A stretch of DNA of 64,000 nt from Rhypophila decipiens (lineage: Eukaryota > Ascomycota > Sordariomycetes > Sordariales > Naviculisporaceae): contig MU858067.1 in NCBI GenBank assembly GCA_033297075.1, forward strand, positions 124,001-188,000. The letters run 5' to 3'. Under the pieces are notes generated by a model. It made no database searches. It was not told the origin of the DNA and was given only the letters and a program-made list of their open reading frames with translations. The position numbers were made by a program, and so were the translations under genes. This document shows positions 36,220 to 47,308 of the stretch, in pieces; positions within the stretch are counted from its first letter, which is position 1; every line of letters begins with the position of its first letter.

Positions 36220-37253
36220 GAATGCGACAAGCTTCTCTACAAGCGGAGAGAATGTGTGATAGCAGTTGAGATTTCACGAGCAGCGCGGTTGGGAGGAAAA
36301 CGAGGGTATGTATTGTAAATCACAACTTTTCCAGAACGATGACTCTCAAGAATGGGCGCAAAGGAGAAGAAATTGATATGGGGCCTCTGGGTCTTTTTCG
36401 CCTTCCAAGATCCCCGCGACTCGAGCTCCTGCATCGGCAATGGGGTTGAAATGCGAGGATGGTGGGGTAAAACTTTTCTGAATGCGATCAGTGGATTTAC
36501 CCCTCCTCCATTTTGGGGGTCCTCCTTGATGGTCTGTAGTGATATCATCGCCTCGAAGTTGTCACATAAAACTCTGGTATCCGTAGCTTGCATCCTCGAA
36601 TCTTGAACCTTTTGATCCTGACTAGGCATTCTATTTTGTCTGTGTGGAATTGTACCTTGCATAGAGCAGGTACCGAAGTCGTCACTGGAGATTTTGGGCC
36701 TGGTTTACAGATCCAGCCTTATAACTGCACTTGGAAAGATGGTCCGAAAGGTCGGACGGAATCGCAATGGTTACACAATTCGCGGGATGAGTGTAACGGT
36801 GAAAATAAGCTGCGGTCTGTGCACCTCATGAGCCGTCCAGTCCTTGAGATGCCTGTAAACTCTTGGCGCCGACCAGAACAGACTCAATTGATAATTAGCC
36901 CTTCGCGTTTCTCGGTCGCAATAGAAAGTCCATTCATCACTTACTTGCGAAAAACCCAATTAATCTGCATCGCGCGATCGAAACCACGAGACAAAAAACC
37001 CCATCTAGCAGCATACTTGCCGCCGAAGTGAGGCTCTCATAGCGCGACGTCGACACGCGACGACATCGACATCCGCGACCTCTCCCATCTCAAAGTCTAT
37101 CTGCCTGCTTGCGAATCACTGCAGTACAATTCTTGGTGACGGGCTGCTGAGGGACTGCAGCCGCAACTCTGCTGCTCTCCTCCCACCTCAGCCAAATCAA
37201 CTGGCGGCCGACTTGGAGAAAGAAATACCCGAATCCATCTGAAAGTCGCAGAC
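36220..37253. other. Divergent HIS4-TAF9 intergenic promoter region
   Basis: About 1 kb separates two head-to-head genes and holds both promoters. Open frames inside are short and without recognisable domains. Apart from the TGACTCA at its left edge I see no strong motif or repeat. Confidence 0.5.
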
Positions 37254-38111
37254 ATGTCGGCCCCAGGCTCCCAACCACAAACGAACGGCGTCCAGCCATC
37301 GGCTTCACAGCCTCCAAACAGCACACAACCAGCAACCTCCAGCCAGTCGCAACAAACCACACAGCCGACAACCGCGACACAATCACAACCCCAATCCCAA
37401 CCCGCCCAACCCACCGCTGTCCAACAAATACAGCAGCAACACCAACAGATCCCAACCTCCCCCTCGGCATCCGCCCCTCGTCCCCGAGACTCCCGCACAA
37501 TCGAGCTCCTCCTAACCGCCCAGGGAGTGACAGCCTTCGAACAACGCGTGCCCCTCCTCCTCCTAGACTTTGCCTACCGACACACCCAAGCAGTCTTAAG
37601 CGACGCCCTCCACCTCTCGGCAGACCCGTACACCTCGCACGCCGGCGCGCGACCATCAGCAGCCAGCGGCGCGGCGCCAGTCAACGTAGGCGAGGCTAAC
37701 GTCAGCGCTAACGCGATCCAACTCGCCATCGCCAGCCGGCTGGGCTTCCAGTTCCGCGGCGGTAGTGGCGGCGGAGGGGCATCTAAGGAATGGATGATGG
37801 AGCTTGCCAAGGAGAGGAACCGTGTCGCACTTCCGAGGCCGAGTGCCCATGAGTGGGGGACTAGACTCCCGGGGGAGAGGTTTGTGTTGAATGGGTTGAG
37901 TTGGGGGTTGAGGGATGTTTGGGCTGGCCAGGTGGAGGAGTACAGTGATGAGGACGATGAGATGGAGTTTGAGGGTATGGATGGTGCCGGGAAGGGAGGA
38001 GACGCGATGGATATTGAGAGGGAGGAGGGTGGGGATGAGGTTGAGGGCGGGACGATAAGGGATGTCTTTGGGGAGGATGATCTTGAGGATGAGGAGATGG
38101 CCGAGGTTTAA
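37254..38111 (+). CDS. TAF9: Transcription initiation factor TFIID subunit 9
   Basis: TAF9 is a histone-fold subunit shared by TFIID and SAGA that pairs with TAF6 in the nucleus. A single exon encodes 285 residues. The first ~80 are Gln/Ser/Pro/Thr-rich. The histone-fold region begins with [17 protein letters not shown] and [17 protein letters not shown] and continues through [18 protein letters not shown]. After it come the conserved [20 protein letters not shown] and [14 protein letters not shown] segments and [11 protein letters not shown], which identify TAF9 rather than another histone-fold TAF. The C terminus from about 225 is strongly acidic. It is transcribed divergently from HIS4. 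Confidence 0.92.
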   Translation: MSAPGSQPQTNGVQPSASQPPNSTQPATSSQSQQTTQPTTATQSQPQSQPAQPTAVQQIQQQHQQIPTSPSASAPRPRDSRTIELLLTAQGVTAFEQRVPLLLLDFAYRHTQAVLSDALHLSADPYTSHAGARPSAASGAAPVNVGEANVSANAIQLAIASRLGFQFRGGSGGGGASKEWMMELAKERNRVALPRPSAHEWGTRLPGERFVLNGLSWGLRDVWAGQVEEYSDEDDEMEFEGMDGAGKGGDAMDIEREEGGDEVEGGTIRDVFGEDDLEDEEMAEV

Positions 38112-40038
38112 TTTTTGGGATGCTTTACAACTGGCTGGTTTATCGCTTGGTTGTGGTGTTTATACATTCATACCCCTTTATTTTTCTTTCTTGGGGCATG
38201 AGGGATGGAGGCCTTTACCCTCTCTTTCTACTTCATTGAGAGATTGAGAGACTAGACTGTACGAGTAACAGGTTGCCCCTTAGCGGTTCGTCCATTGTAT
38301 AATCTGTTGGTTATTGAAGCAGTGTGCACGTTACAAAATGGAGTCTTAGTTCTGGGGCCGGTTTAGGCATGCCCGTTCAACAAAACATCCTTGAGCGCCC
38401 TATTACGTTTGAGTATACACTCTACAACGGTAAAGGAGCAACCACTGGGTCTATACCCAAACCTTTACCGGACCAGCCGGCTTACTAGATTTCTAGGCTT
38501 CTTGGGGATCTTACGATTCTGGTAGAATTACCTTGCTTTGATCATGCCTGTCGGCCAAGGAGATTATTCAATGTCCACATCGTACGCTGTCTCATGTCCG
38601 TAACACCAGGTAAATCACGGAATTTCTTCCCAAGACATGGCGAAGGTTATAGACCCGATTGTTTACCTTGCGCTGGCTTGCAGGACGTGTAGTACATCAG
38701 GAGATCCAAGACGTAGTTTGGTATCGCGGACATCTTCCACAGCATACGAGATCTGTTGGGTTGGAAATTCCAATCTGGATTCGATATCGCACGGAATTGC
38801 TATCTTCAGGTTGTGGTGGACGAATTGGATCAACAAACAGCCACACACCTTAATAATCTGTACAGGGCAAGCTGATGGCGATCATGCGGGTAGCGACCTG
38901 TCAGCTGCTCGGATGTCGGTCGGTGTGAACCGTGTGATGTCACTTGGGACCTCCTTATTGGTGATATTGCTTGATGTACTTTGAAACATACAGAACTTGT
39001 GCTTGGTGGCGCTGGCATGCAAGAGCGAGCTGCAGGTGGCAGTATTGGCTGGTTGATTGTGTAATTGTATGTAAAGGATTACGGATACCTACTGCACATA
39101 GAGGTGTTAGTCGGCTGGATGAAGATTCTTTGTAAGGAAATGTGTGCTCGAGAGGATAGTGGATAGTCTAATAAGTTTACAATAAGCGCTTTAGGTTGGA
39201 AGTTTAAGGGATATGGATATTCCTCTCCTTGTTTAGATGTAAGCAACGCGTTCCAAAGGTTTCCCACGGTGATCCCCGTGGAATCTTCGGGATATAAACT
39301 GAGTCGTACGGATACATCATACAGAAAACAGAATCTAGGAACTGTCCAAGACCTCCTATAGTATCATCCATTCCCCACCCAAATGCCCAGAGTTTGAAAT
39401 TCAAGATCACAAGTCCCGCACATATTTCCGTCGCAACACACCAAAAGCTATCATCGCGAGTTTGTTCTCTCTTGGGACCCTGTACGTACCCAAGCAAGCC
39501 AAGCACGAGACTATAGACTCTCAGAGGGGGCCCGAAACGGGAGTCGTCGCTGTGATATTGACATTGGTAATTACTAGTGGAGTTGTTACTATCAGCGTGC
39601 AGTTCCCGGTTAGGGGGCTCTGGTGGCGATCGGCCGAGACCCGCTCCGACGCTAAAAATTTATTGACTGGGGGGCAGAGCGGTAAGGGCCGACGCAGTGT
39701 CATCATCCCAGGCGATCCCAGACCGGATTTCGTCGCGCCACAGCGTCCGGAACCAGCTGAACGTCCATTTTCCATTTTCTTCATTTCCCGAGACTATTTT
39801 TCTCTTTCCAAATAATGACAGTCAAACCACACCTTATTCAAGGTACTAGATAAAAACGCCTCGCCCACTTCGCGAGCGCGTGGCCGTCTGGTCTTTGGAC
39901 ACCTACCTCCCATTGCGCGGACGACATTCTCTTTCAACACCTTTCTTTCGTCTTTTCTTAGACTGTGAAGCATCATCGCAACTCTACACCCAACGAGCAA
40001 CTACGGACGGCAGCGCCCAAGGCGCGCTCTTCGCAACC
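38112..40038. other. Intergenic region between TAF9 and zinc transporter
   Basis: This 1.9 kb holds the TAF9 3' end and the promoter of the transporter gene. Open frames do not exceed about 117 codons and none is convincing. The transporter's frame stays open upstream to 39880, but without an ATG before 40039. Confidence 0.5.
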
Positions 40039-41739
40039 ATGGCGCTTTTTGCGTGGTCAAAATCGACCCGCATCATCGTGATGCTGGCCATCGACATTGT
40101 ATTCTTCCTCGTCGAACTGATTTCAGGGTTCATCATCGATTCTCTTGCATTGAAGGCTGATGCTTTCCACATGCTCAATGACATAATATCTCTCTTCGTC
40201 GGATTATGGGCGGTCTCGGCGGCAAAACGAGCGACAACCGACAGATTCTCTTACGGATGGCTCCGCGCCGAGATTCTAGGAGCAAATATCAACGCCGTCT
40301 TTCTCATTGCTCTCTGCTGCAGCATTGTCATCGACGCGGTCGGTCGATTCATTAAAACTTCGGACATCGAGAAGCCCCAAGTTATGGCGATTGTCGGTGC
40401 TTGCGGCCTCGTTTCCAACTTGTTGGGCTTCTTTGTCTTGGGCGGACACGGTCATTCTCACGGACCAGGGGATGGACACAGTCATGGCGAGGGGCATCCA
40501 CATTCCCACACAGGCAGCGACGTCCGCGCTGCCGAGGAGGGGCGCGCAGACGTGCTGGACGAGAATGGGCCTGTCATTGATATACTGCCGACGACGACGG
40601 TGAATAGATACGCCCAACCTCTTCAGACCCCTCCCTCACGCCAAGTTGCGTTCGACCATCAGATTCATCGAAAATTCTCTTCTCCCAACAGGCACAGTCG
40701 CCTCGCTAGTATTGACGATATGGCCATCCACCCCGCAAGTTTTCGACAAGATATCATTGACGCCAGCCGAGCCACACAAGAAGACGAATCAACCAGCGAG
40801 AGTGGAGCGGACGAAGAAGCTACTATTGAGGGTACAGAGTCTCGGGAAGACAGCCCCTTGCTCAAAAAAGATAACAATGGCAAAGATGCGGGCAAGACGT
40901 ATGGTACACGTTCACACGCGAAACGTCCCAGAAGAAGCTCGGAGATTCACCGCGGCCACAATCACACCCACCCTAAGAAGGCTGGTTCAGGTGGTGGGCA
41001 CGGGCATAGTCATGGCGATATGGGAATGAATGCCATGATCCTTCACGTTATAGGGGACGCTCTGGGCAATGTCGGTGTTATCATCACTGCCCTTATAGTC
41101 TGGAAGACAGAGTGGAAGTACAAAGGTTACGCTGATCCTGCTGTCTCGCTATTCATAGCGCTGATCATTCTGAGATCGGCCTTGCCCCTGACCTTTGCTA
41201 CATCCAAGATCCTTCTTCAATCCACGCCTGAAAACATTGAGATCGGCCATATCAAGGCAGACATTGAGGAGCTCGACAACGTTGAAAGCTGCCACCATGT
41301 CCACGTCTGGCAGCTCTCGGATTCTCAGATTGTGGCCTCGCTTCACATCCTTGTCAAGTTTCCCATGTCGGACACGTATGCAGAGCAATATATGCAACTA
41401 GCTCGCGAGGTACGCAAGTGTTTGCACGGATACGGCATCCACAGCGCTACCATCCAGCCCGAATTCTGTCTTGATATGACGCACGTCCATGGGCGGGAGG
41501 CACCAGTAGACAGTGTGGACGGGCCGGCGGACTCCCTGACAGCCACATGCGGCGTGTCGGAACAGGAGGAATGTCTGATGGACTGTGTTGATGGCTGTGT
41601 CGAGCAAGGATGCTGCAAACCCGCCGGATCAAGGCCAGGGAGCAGTCGGTCCAGGACCAGCTCACATAACCACGACCATGACCACGACCATGACCACGAC
41701 CATGACCACGACCATGACCACGGCCACAGTCACCACTAG
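40039..41739 (+). CDS. Cation diffusion facilitator zinc transporter (Zrc1/Cot1 type)
   Basis: CDF proteins exchange Zn2+ (sometimes Co2+) for protons; the Zrc1/Cot1 class usually loads the vacuole. An intron-less frame from ATG 40039 encodes 566 residues. Six hydrophobic helices are visible, four before and two after a long His-rich cytosolic loop (about residues 135-325, with HGHSHGPGDGHSHGEGHPHSH). The metal-site motifs are present: AFHMLND in the second helix and LHVIGDALGN in the fifth. The soluble C-terminal domain contains NVESCHHVHVWQLSD and LHILVKF. A Cys-rich stretch (CLMDCVDGCVEQGCCK) and a (HD)n tail ending HGHSHH follow and probably bind zinc. A longer frame to 39880 starts only at a GTG and would precede the expected first helix with unrelated sequence, so it was not used. 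Confidence 0.95.
   Translation: MALFAWSKSTRIIVMLAIDIVFFLVELISGFIIDSLALKADAFHMLNDIISLFVGLWAVSAAKRATTDRFSYGWLRAEILGANINAVFLIALCCSIVIDAVGRFIKTSDIEKPQVMAIVGACGLVSNLLGFFVLGGHGHSHGPGDGHSHGEGHPHSHTGSDVRAAEEGRADVLDENGPVIDILPTTTVNRYAQPLQTPPSRQVAFDHQIHRKFSSPNRHSRLASIDDMAIHPASFRQDIIDASRATQEDESTSESGADEEATIEGTESREDSPLLKKDNNGKDAGKTYGTRSHAKRPRRSSEIHRGHNHTHPKKAGSGGGHGHSHGDMGMNAMILHVIGDALGNVGVIITALIVWKTEWKYKGYADPAVSLFIALIILRSALPLTFATSKILLQSTPENIEIGHIKADIEELDNVESCHHVHVWQLSDSQIVASLHILVKFPMSDTYAEQYMQLAREVRKCLHGYGIHSATIQPEFCLDMTHVHGREAPVDSVDGPADSLTATCGVSEQEECLMDCVDGCVEQGCCKPAGSRPGSSRSRTSSHNHDHDHDHDHDHDHDHDHGHSHH
41669..41716 (+). repeat. 12-bp tandem repeat encoding the His-Asp tail
   Basis: Four perfect copies of ACCACGACCATG lie end to end, followed by a degenerate copy, within the 3' end of the transporter gene. 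They encode alternating His-Asp. Each added or lost unit changes the tail by four residues without shifting the frame. Confidence 0.85.
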
Positions 41740-42756
41740 AATTTTCATTAAAGTATTGTTCATTCCCTGTCAACATCTATTTCTTTCTGTTATTCCTTTT
41801 CTTTTCCCCTTATCTCTTATGCCAGCGAATTGGCGTATCAGCGAGTTAGACCGTTTGGAACAGGTGACGGATGGGTGTTGGGATGCTCACTTTGGTGTTG
41901 GAGTGAGCTTGGATCCCTCGGGGCATTGGTCGATGCACATTTATACACACACTGCATGGTTTCTTTGGTCGTTTTTACCACAAATAGCATACGTACGGAT
42001 ACAATACTATGCCTAGGAGTTGAGTGTTGGGTCAATGGTTTTGTCTTGTATTTTAAGTTTATGGAATGAGGCCCGATGCTTTTCCCCGGAATTCCCTCAT
42101 TTCTTGGGCTATTGTGAGATGTGTTTTTGAGTAAACTTGAGATACCTGTAATGCTGAGCTTGGCGGTGTTGGATTTTGTTCCGGAATCCTCGTTACGTCT
42201 CTGCACATAAGGATGCATTGCAACTGTATATATAGGGCAGATACCGGAGGAATAACTCGCTAGTCCATGAAAACTTATATCTTGAATATGTCCTGCTTCA
42301 GAAGGAGCGAAGTCGATGCCGGTGAACGCTGTCGTGAAAACCGGGACCCAAAGTTCGGCATCACACCGAGCCCGGATGGTGGCAAACCGGCAAGCGGGAA
42401 CCACACAAAGGTTTATCTTATCTCCGAAGCTAACGGCATCAAAGCACGCCGAATGACACAACCACCCCTCAACCAAAGATCCCGTTCAACACCATAACAA
42501 CCTATAAGTCAACACACATCTATACAACATTTCGCAGCCAGGTTTAATTGTATATAGTCCTGCGCGATGGGGCTATCTGATTCCTTCTTCTAGTTCACTC
42601 TTATTCTGCCATTAGACATTACATTGCTGCCTTTCACCCACTTCGTAGTCAATCGACCATCCTGCTACACCGATTCTAGAATATCCAATCCGCGAGTCAA
42701 ACGGCGTAGGACAAAGTAAATAAAACTCGCAATCAACAAGCCCAAACGCCTTCAAA
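41740..42756. other. Intergenic region upstream of the F-box gene
   Basis: About 1 kb holds the transporter 3' end and the promoter/5' UTR of the F-box gene. Open frames are short and show no domain; no repeats or RNA genes were recognised. Confidence 0.5.
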
Positions 42757-44556
42757 ATGAGCACCTCGGGAGGCCCGGCTAATCCGGACCTCGAATCTTT
42801 CCGTGAACAATGGAGGGCTGAGGTCCGGGCTAGACAGCCCGCCACAGCTGGGCCTTCGAATCAACCTCAGCACCAACATCACCGGGCTACCCCGTCATCG
42901 TCAACAGCCGGTGGAGTGACTAGCTCACACCCTCGTCTTGGAGGTCACCCAAGATCTCAGCCGCCTCCACCGACACACAAACCACCAGTACTTAAGGATT
43001 ACGAGGACGACTATGTCCAGCCAAGGTCCTTCGATGAGCCCGCTGTTGCCGCAAGTGCAGGGGGTGACGGGGACGCTGTTCCCGGCTCAGGCCCCTCGAC
43101 AGCAGCTCCAACGGAACCTGTCTCGGCGCTGGAACATTACGAGAAAGCTGTCGAGAGGGAGACCGCAGGCAGTTTGGGTGATAGTCTGAGACTGTATAGA
43201 AAGGCTTTCAGGGTAAGTCGACATTAATGAGTTGCGGTCTAGGCTAGTCAAGACACCACCTTCTAACATTCCTTGTGTCTTCTTAAGATGGATGACCGCG
43301 TGGACCAGCAATACAAGAACAAACACTTTCCAAAGGTCGCAGCGAAAGCTGCAGCTGGAAGTCAAGGAGAACTTGTTGCTGGAGGAGCAGGCCCATCCTC
43401 TACGGCTCCAGCCAAACCACTCACCATGAAAGAGCTCATCCACAGCTTCGCCGGCCTTGCTATTGAGCCTGCCCAACCCGAGATCGAAGGCATGCCACAA
43501 CCGCCTTGTCCCATGGCCTCTTTGCCGGACGAAATTTTAGTGCACATCCTCGAAGACGTGGCAGTTCTGGATGTGGGCGATTATGTCCGACTCACCCGGG
43601 TATGCAAGCGGTTTGCCTTTCTAGTGGCCACCGAGGATCGAATTTGGCGACGCATCTGCCTAGGCTCTGAATGGGGCTTCGGCGGCATGCACGATCACTG
43701 GCAGCTGGGGATATCAGGAGAACCTCTTAGCATGGAGGATCTTCTGCGTGAAGCCGAAGCCGAAGCCGAAGCCAGGGCTCAGGCTCGAGCAGAAAACGGG
43801 GCCGGAGTCTCTTCCGAAGACGACGAGGATGAGTTTCATGATGGTCCCATAATTCTCACCCTGGGAGAGCGGTCCGAGAAGCACGCACAAGAAAGAGCCG
43901 CGACGACGCTCTCCCTGTTCCGTTCCTCATTGTACAATTCCAGCTGGCAACGGATGTTCCGTCTACGTCCCCGTATCCGGTTCGGAGGGTGCTACATCAG
44001 CACGGTCAACTACCTCCGACCCGGCCAGGGTGCTACGACACAGTACACATGGGCGAGCCCGGTGCACATCGTGACCTACTACCGGTACCTCCGCTTCTTC
44101 AGAGATGGGTCAGTCCTGAGCCTGCTCACCACCAACGAACCGGCCGATGTTGTCCACCACCTGACAAAGGAGAAAGCAGCCTTGCACACCAAGGGCGCAA
44201 ATCCGAATCTGCCAGGCAGCGTCATGCAGTCTGTCCTCAAGGGACGGTGGAAATTCGCCTTGGAATCGGGCATCACAGCGCCTGGCAGCAAGATTTCGCC
44301 GACGGATATCGAGGGCGACGTGGTGGTTGAGACAGAGGGTGTCATGCCCAAGTACATCTACCGCATGGATCTGTCTCTCCGGTCTTCGGGCGGAGGGGGC
44401 AAAGGGGCTGTGGGCATGTCGAGGAATAACAAGCTCGTCTGGAGGGGCTTCTATAGCTATGACAGGCTGACGGATGACTGGGCCGAGTTTACGCTCAAGA
44501 ATTACAAGCCCTTCTTTTACAGTCGGGTGAAGAGCTATGGGGTCATGGGGGGGTGA
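42757..44556 (+). CDS. F-box protein of the FBXO9/Hrt3/Pof7 family
   Basis: F-box proteins bring substrates to SCF ubiquitin ligases by binding Skp1. Two exons, 42757-43212 and 43288-44556, are joined across a 75-nt intron (GTAAGT donor, TTCTAAC branch site, TTAAG acceptor), giving 574 residues. The N terminus is Gln/His/Pro-rich. A TPR-like helix pair (ALEHYEKAVERE, GDSLRLYRKAFRMDD) is split by the intron. The F-box lies at about 228-275 (SLPDEILVHILEDV, RLTRVCKRFAFLV, RIWRRIC). The C-terminal half matches the FBXO9/Hrt3 substrate domain: WQRMFRLRPRIRFGGCYIS, YYRYLRFFRDGSVLSLLTT, LVWRGFYSYDRLTDDWAEF and NYKPFFYSRVKSY. Length and layout are as expected. Substrates cannot be read from the sequence. 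Confidence 0.9.
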
Positions 44557-46584
44557 AACTTGCTGGACTCTTTCAACATATTCATGGGTAAGTAGCCGTG
44601 TATCTCATTCCGCACGTGAAGGGTTGTTTGGGTTGTTTGGCTCTTTTTTCTTGCACTTACTAGACATTATATTCCAGAAGCCTTCGACCAGAAATACATG
44701 TATGTGTATGTACCTCGCTTCCTGACTTATCTGCAACACAGAGGGACATGACTTTCATCTACGGAGTCTCCTTTTCCCAGGTGAGGGCAACGAACGCCAG
44801 ATAGGACTCCCTGCTCTTGACGGGGTCCTGTACTTGGTACTATTCGGCGAATCATATTGCCGAATCCCAATCATGGAAATAGTTTTTTATCACTGTTTGA
44901 TACGCACCTCATCGAGTCGCACACCGAGTCCATAAAACCTCTTGGACGTTTCTTGCCAATGCCAAATCATTTATACCAATGAATTCTGTCTCAACAGAAA
45001 TGGATGCCACAAGCAAATTTGACAGCCTCATCAGCATGGCGCCATGGGCGATTGCGGACTCGGCTTGCTGGCCAATGGAGCGCGTTTCGCGATGTGTCTG
45101 CGAATTTTGATGGTGAGAAATATTGGCTTGGATCTTCCTTTTTTGGTGTCCCGTATTTTCCAGGAGAAATTGCAGGTCAGTGAGTGGAACGATTGAATGG
45201 GGGAGGCTTGCACCATGATCGTCGACCAGGTCCGAGCCGAGCTGAGCCTGTGCCATGACCATCGGATCGTGAGGTTCACGGGAAGTATCTCTTGATGGGA
45301 GCTGTTAACATGAGCTCGGGTAAAGGGGTGATTACTAGGGGAAGAGTGATAACTCTTAACAGCGACTTGTTACCTGTCACCTTCTGCACGTGGACGGCAC
45401 GGTGATAAGTGCCCGGACCGCAGCGACAGGGCATGTGGTTTTCAGGTACCAAGCACTGTGGTACCCCCACCGACTGAGACATTCCTCCCCTATTCCTTTC
45501 CTGGAAAGAAGTTCTGTCTGCGTGTTGTGCCACCACACTTGCAGGAAAACAAAATTAAACATTCGATTTCTGACGAATGTTCGCGATGGGGAGGGCGCCT
45601 CGCGCGAGACGGTTTGACACTGCGGATCATGGCTGGAGCCCGAGCTACACGGTGGAAAGACAACGCGACGGGACGTTGAATCATGACGCCGCTGACCGCA
45701 TGAACGTTTTGTAACTTTCTACACTACAGAGTAGTTGGAAAGCATCGTGAGTTTCCTGTCATCACCCCGCTTCATATCAGGATGTCAACTTGTCAAGCCG
45801 TCGGTGTAGTGCCCAGAGGGTCCAGACTATTCGAAGGATTCGACGACTCCAGCAAGAAAGCTTGACGGCGAGAGAAGCTCCTGCCAGCGTCGGGACTTTG
45901 CTGCTAGTTTTTGCTTGGAATAGGCTTGGAAGACACGCTTCGGGGAAAGCGTGCCAGCGGTCTGGGAGCTGAACCGCTGAGAGGCGATTATTGGCATCGA
46001 AGCTTCACCAAGAAAAATACAAGATTGAGCTTTTGTTTCCGCCCAGCAAACGGACAAACAAGGTCGAGCGAGGGCTGAATTGCAATCCAGGTTCCTGGGT
46101 TTGTGTCAAGGTGATGCTCCCAATTTACCCGCATACCACGGTGTTCCCAGCTTTCTGGAGGCGAGCCAGAGCAAAATTGAAGATGGGAATTCATCAATTT
46201 TTATGATGCAGCTTTTTGATTGCTTTGGAGTCCCAAAGACACGACGAATCTGGGTCGCGGTTGTTCGTATCCTGGATCATCACAGCAGATCATGCAACAG
46301 TGCAGCCTTATCAGCTCTCAACCCCCCACCCCTATCCTGGCCTCTGGTGCTACGCTGCATTTTGTCAGGGGCACTTCTTGGCGTTCATTACCGCCCTGCG
46401 GGCAGTGTGGTGTGGTCATTGGATCCTTGGCAGCGTCTTTGTCAGTTTGTTGATTGTTGTCTTGCTCTGCGCATCTGCAGACCGACATGTCGGATCCTGG
46501 GATACCACGCAAGACGGACAGTCGGACAGCTTCCAATCAAGGCGAAACTTGGGAGGAGCCAGCCGTGCTCCCAGCATGATGATA

Positions 46585-46626
<42 letters not shown>

Positions 46627-47308
46627 TGAGAAGAGCAGCGAACATGTCTCTTCTTGTAGTCTGATTTCTCATCTGTGATTCTTGTTGAGCTCGCATCTTT
46701 TGGTCAAGATGGGAAGGAGCAAAAGCATTCCCAGAGAAATGCTGCGCGCTTGCTCTTGACTCCCCATCCCTACCCTACGGCCGGATAAGCGGCTTTGTAT
46801 TGGTTTGGATCTCTAGGCTCCTTGTCTGCATATATCGTCTTTCCCATCATACCTATTTGAGGTCCAAGGTTGTACTCATAAGTCGTTAGTCTCTCGTTTT
46901 CTGCCCCGTCGGATCATGGCTTGAGCTTCCTCCACTCTTTCTTTGGTCTCCATTCTTGCTGTTCAGAGTTGACAGCCTCACATTCGCTTGTACCATACCA
47001 AATATTGCTGAAAGAGCCTCATCAAGGGTCTCGATCTCATGGATCTGGCGGTCTGGCAGATGCTAGTGTACATTCTTTTGGTCCACAGTCGTTTTTCTGG
47101 CGCGCCACATACACCGTAACCACATTCTTTTCTTCTTTTCTTTCTCTGTTTCACTTCCCGGGATCTATCCTTACTTTCGGTTGATCGACGATCGTCACTC
47201 TCGTTTATACAGCGACCGTTGCTGTCATGAGGTAATCTCTTGACCTGCTCGTCGATCGTTACGAGACGTCCGAGTCGCGCACTCCTTGAAGAACTTTCTC
47301 TGGACGAG
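44557..47308. other. Intergenic region upstream of the WSC protein gene
   Basis: This 2.75 kb holds the F-box gene 3' end and the promoter of the next plus-strand gene. Open frames up to about 200 codons occur, but none has domains or plausible exon structure. The clearest feature is a (GAT)n microsatellite at 46576-46626. Confidence 0.5.
46576..46626 (+). repeat. (ATG/GAT)n microsatellite
   Basis: About 17 trinucleotide units of ATG, with one ATA interruption near the left end, lie some 680 bp upstream of the WSC protein gene. It is probably length-polymorphic. Confidence 0.9.

Noticed and set aside
39880..40038. N-terminal extension of the zinc transporter.
   Set aside because: It begins only with GTG, and the sequence is unrelated to the family; ATG at 40039 leads directly into the first helix.
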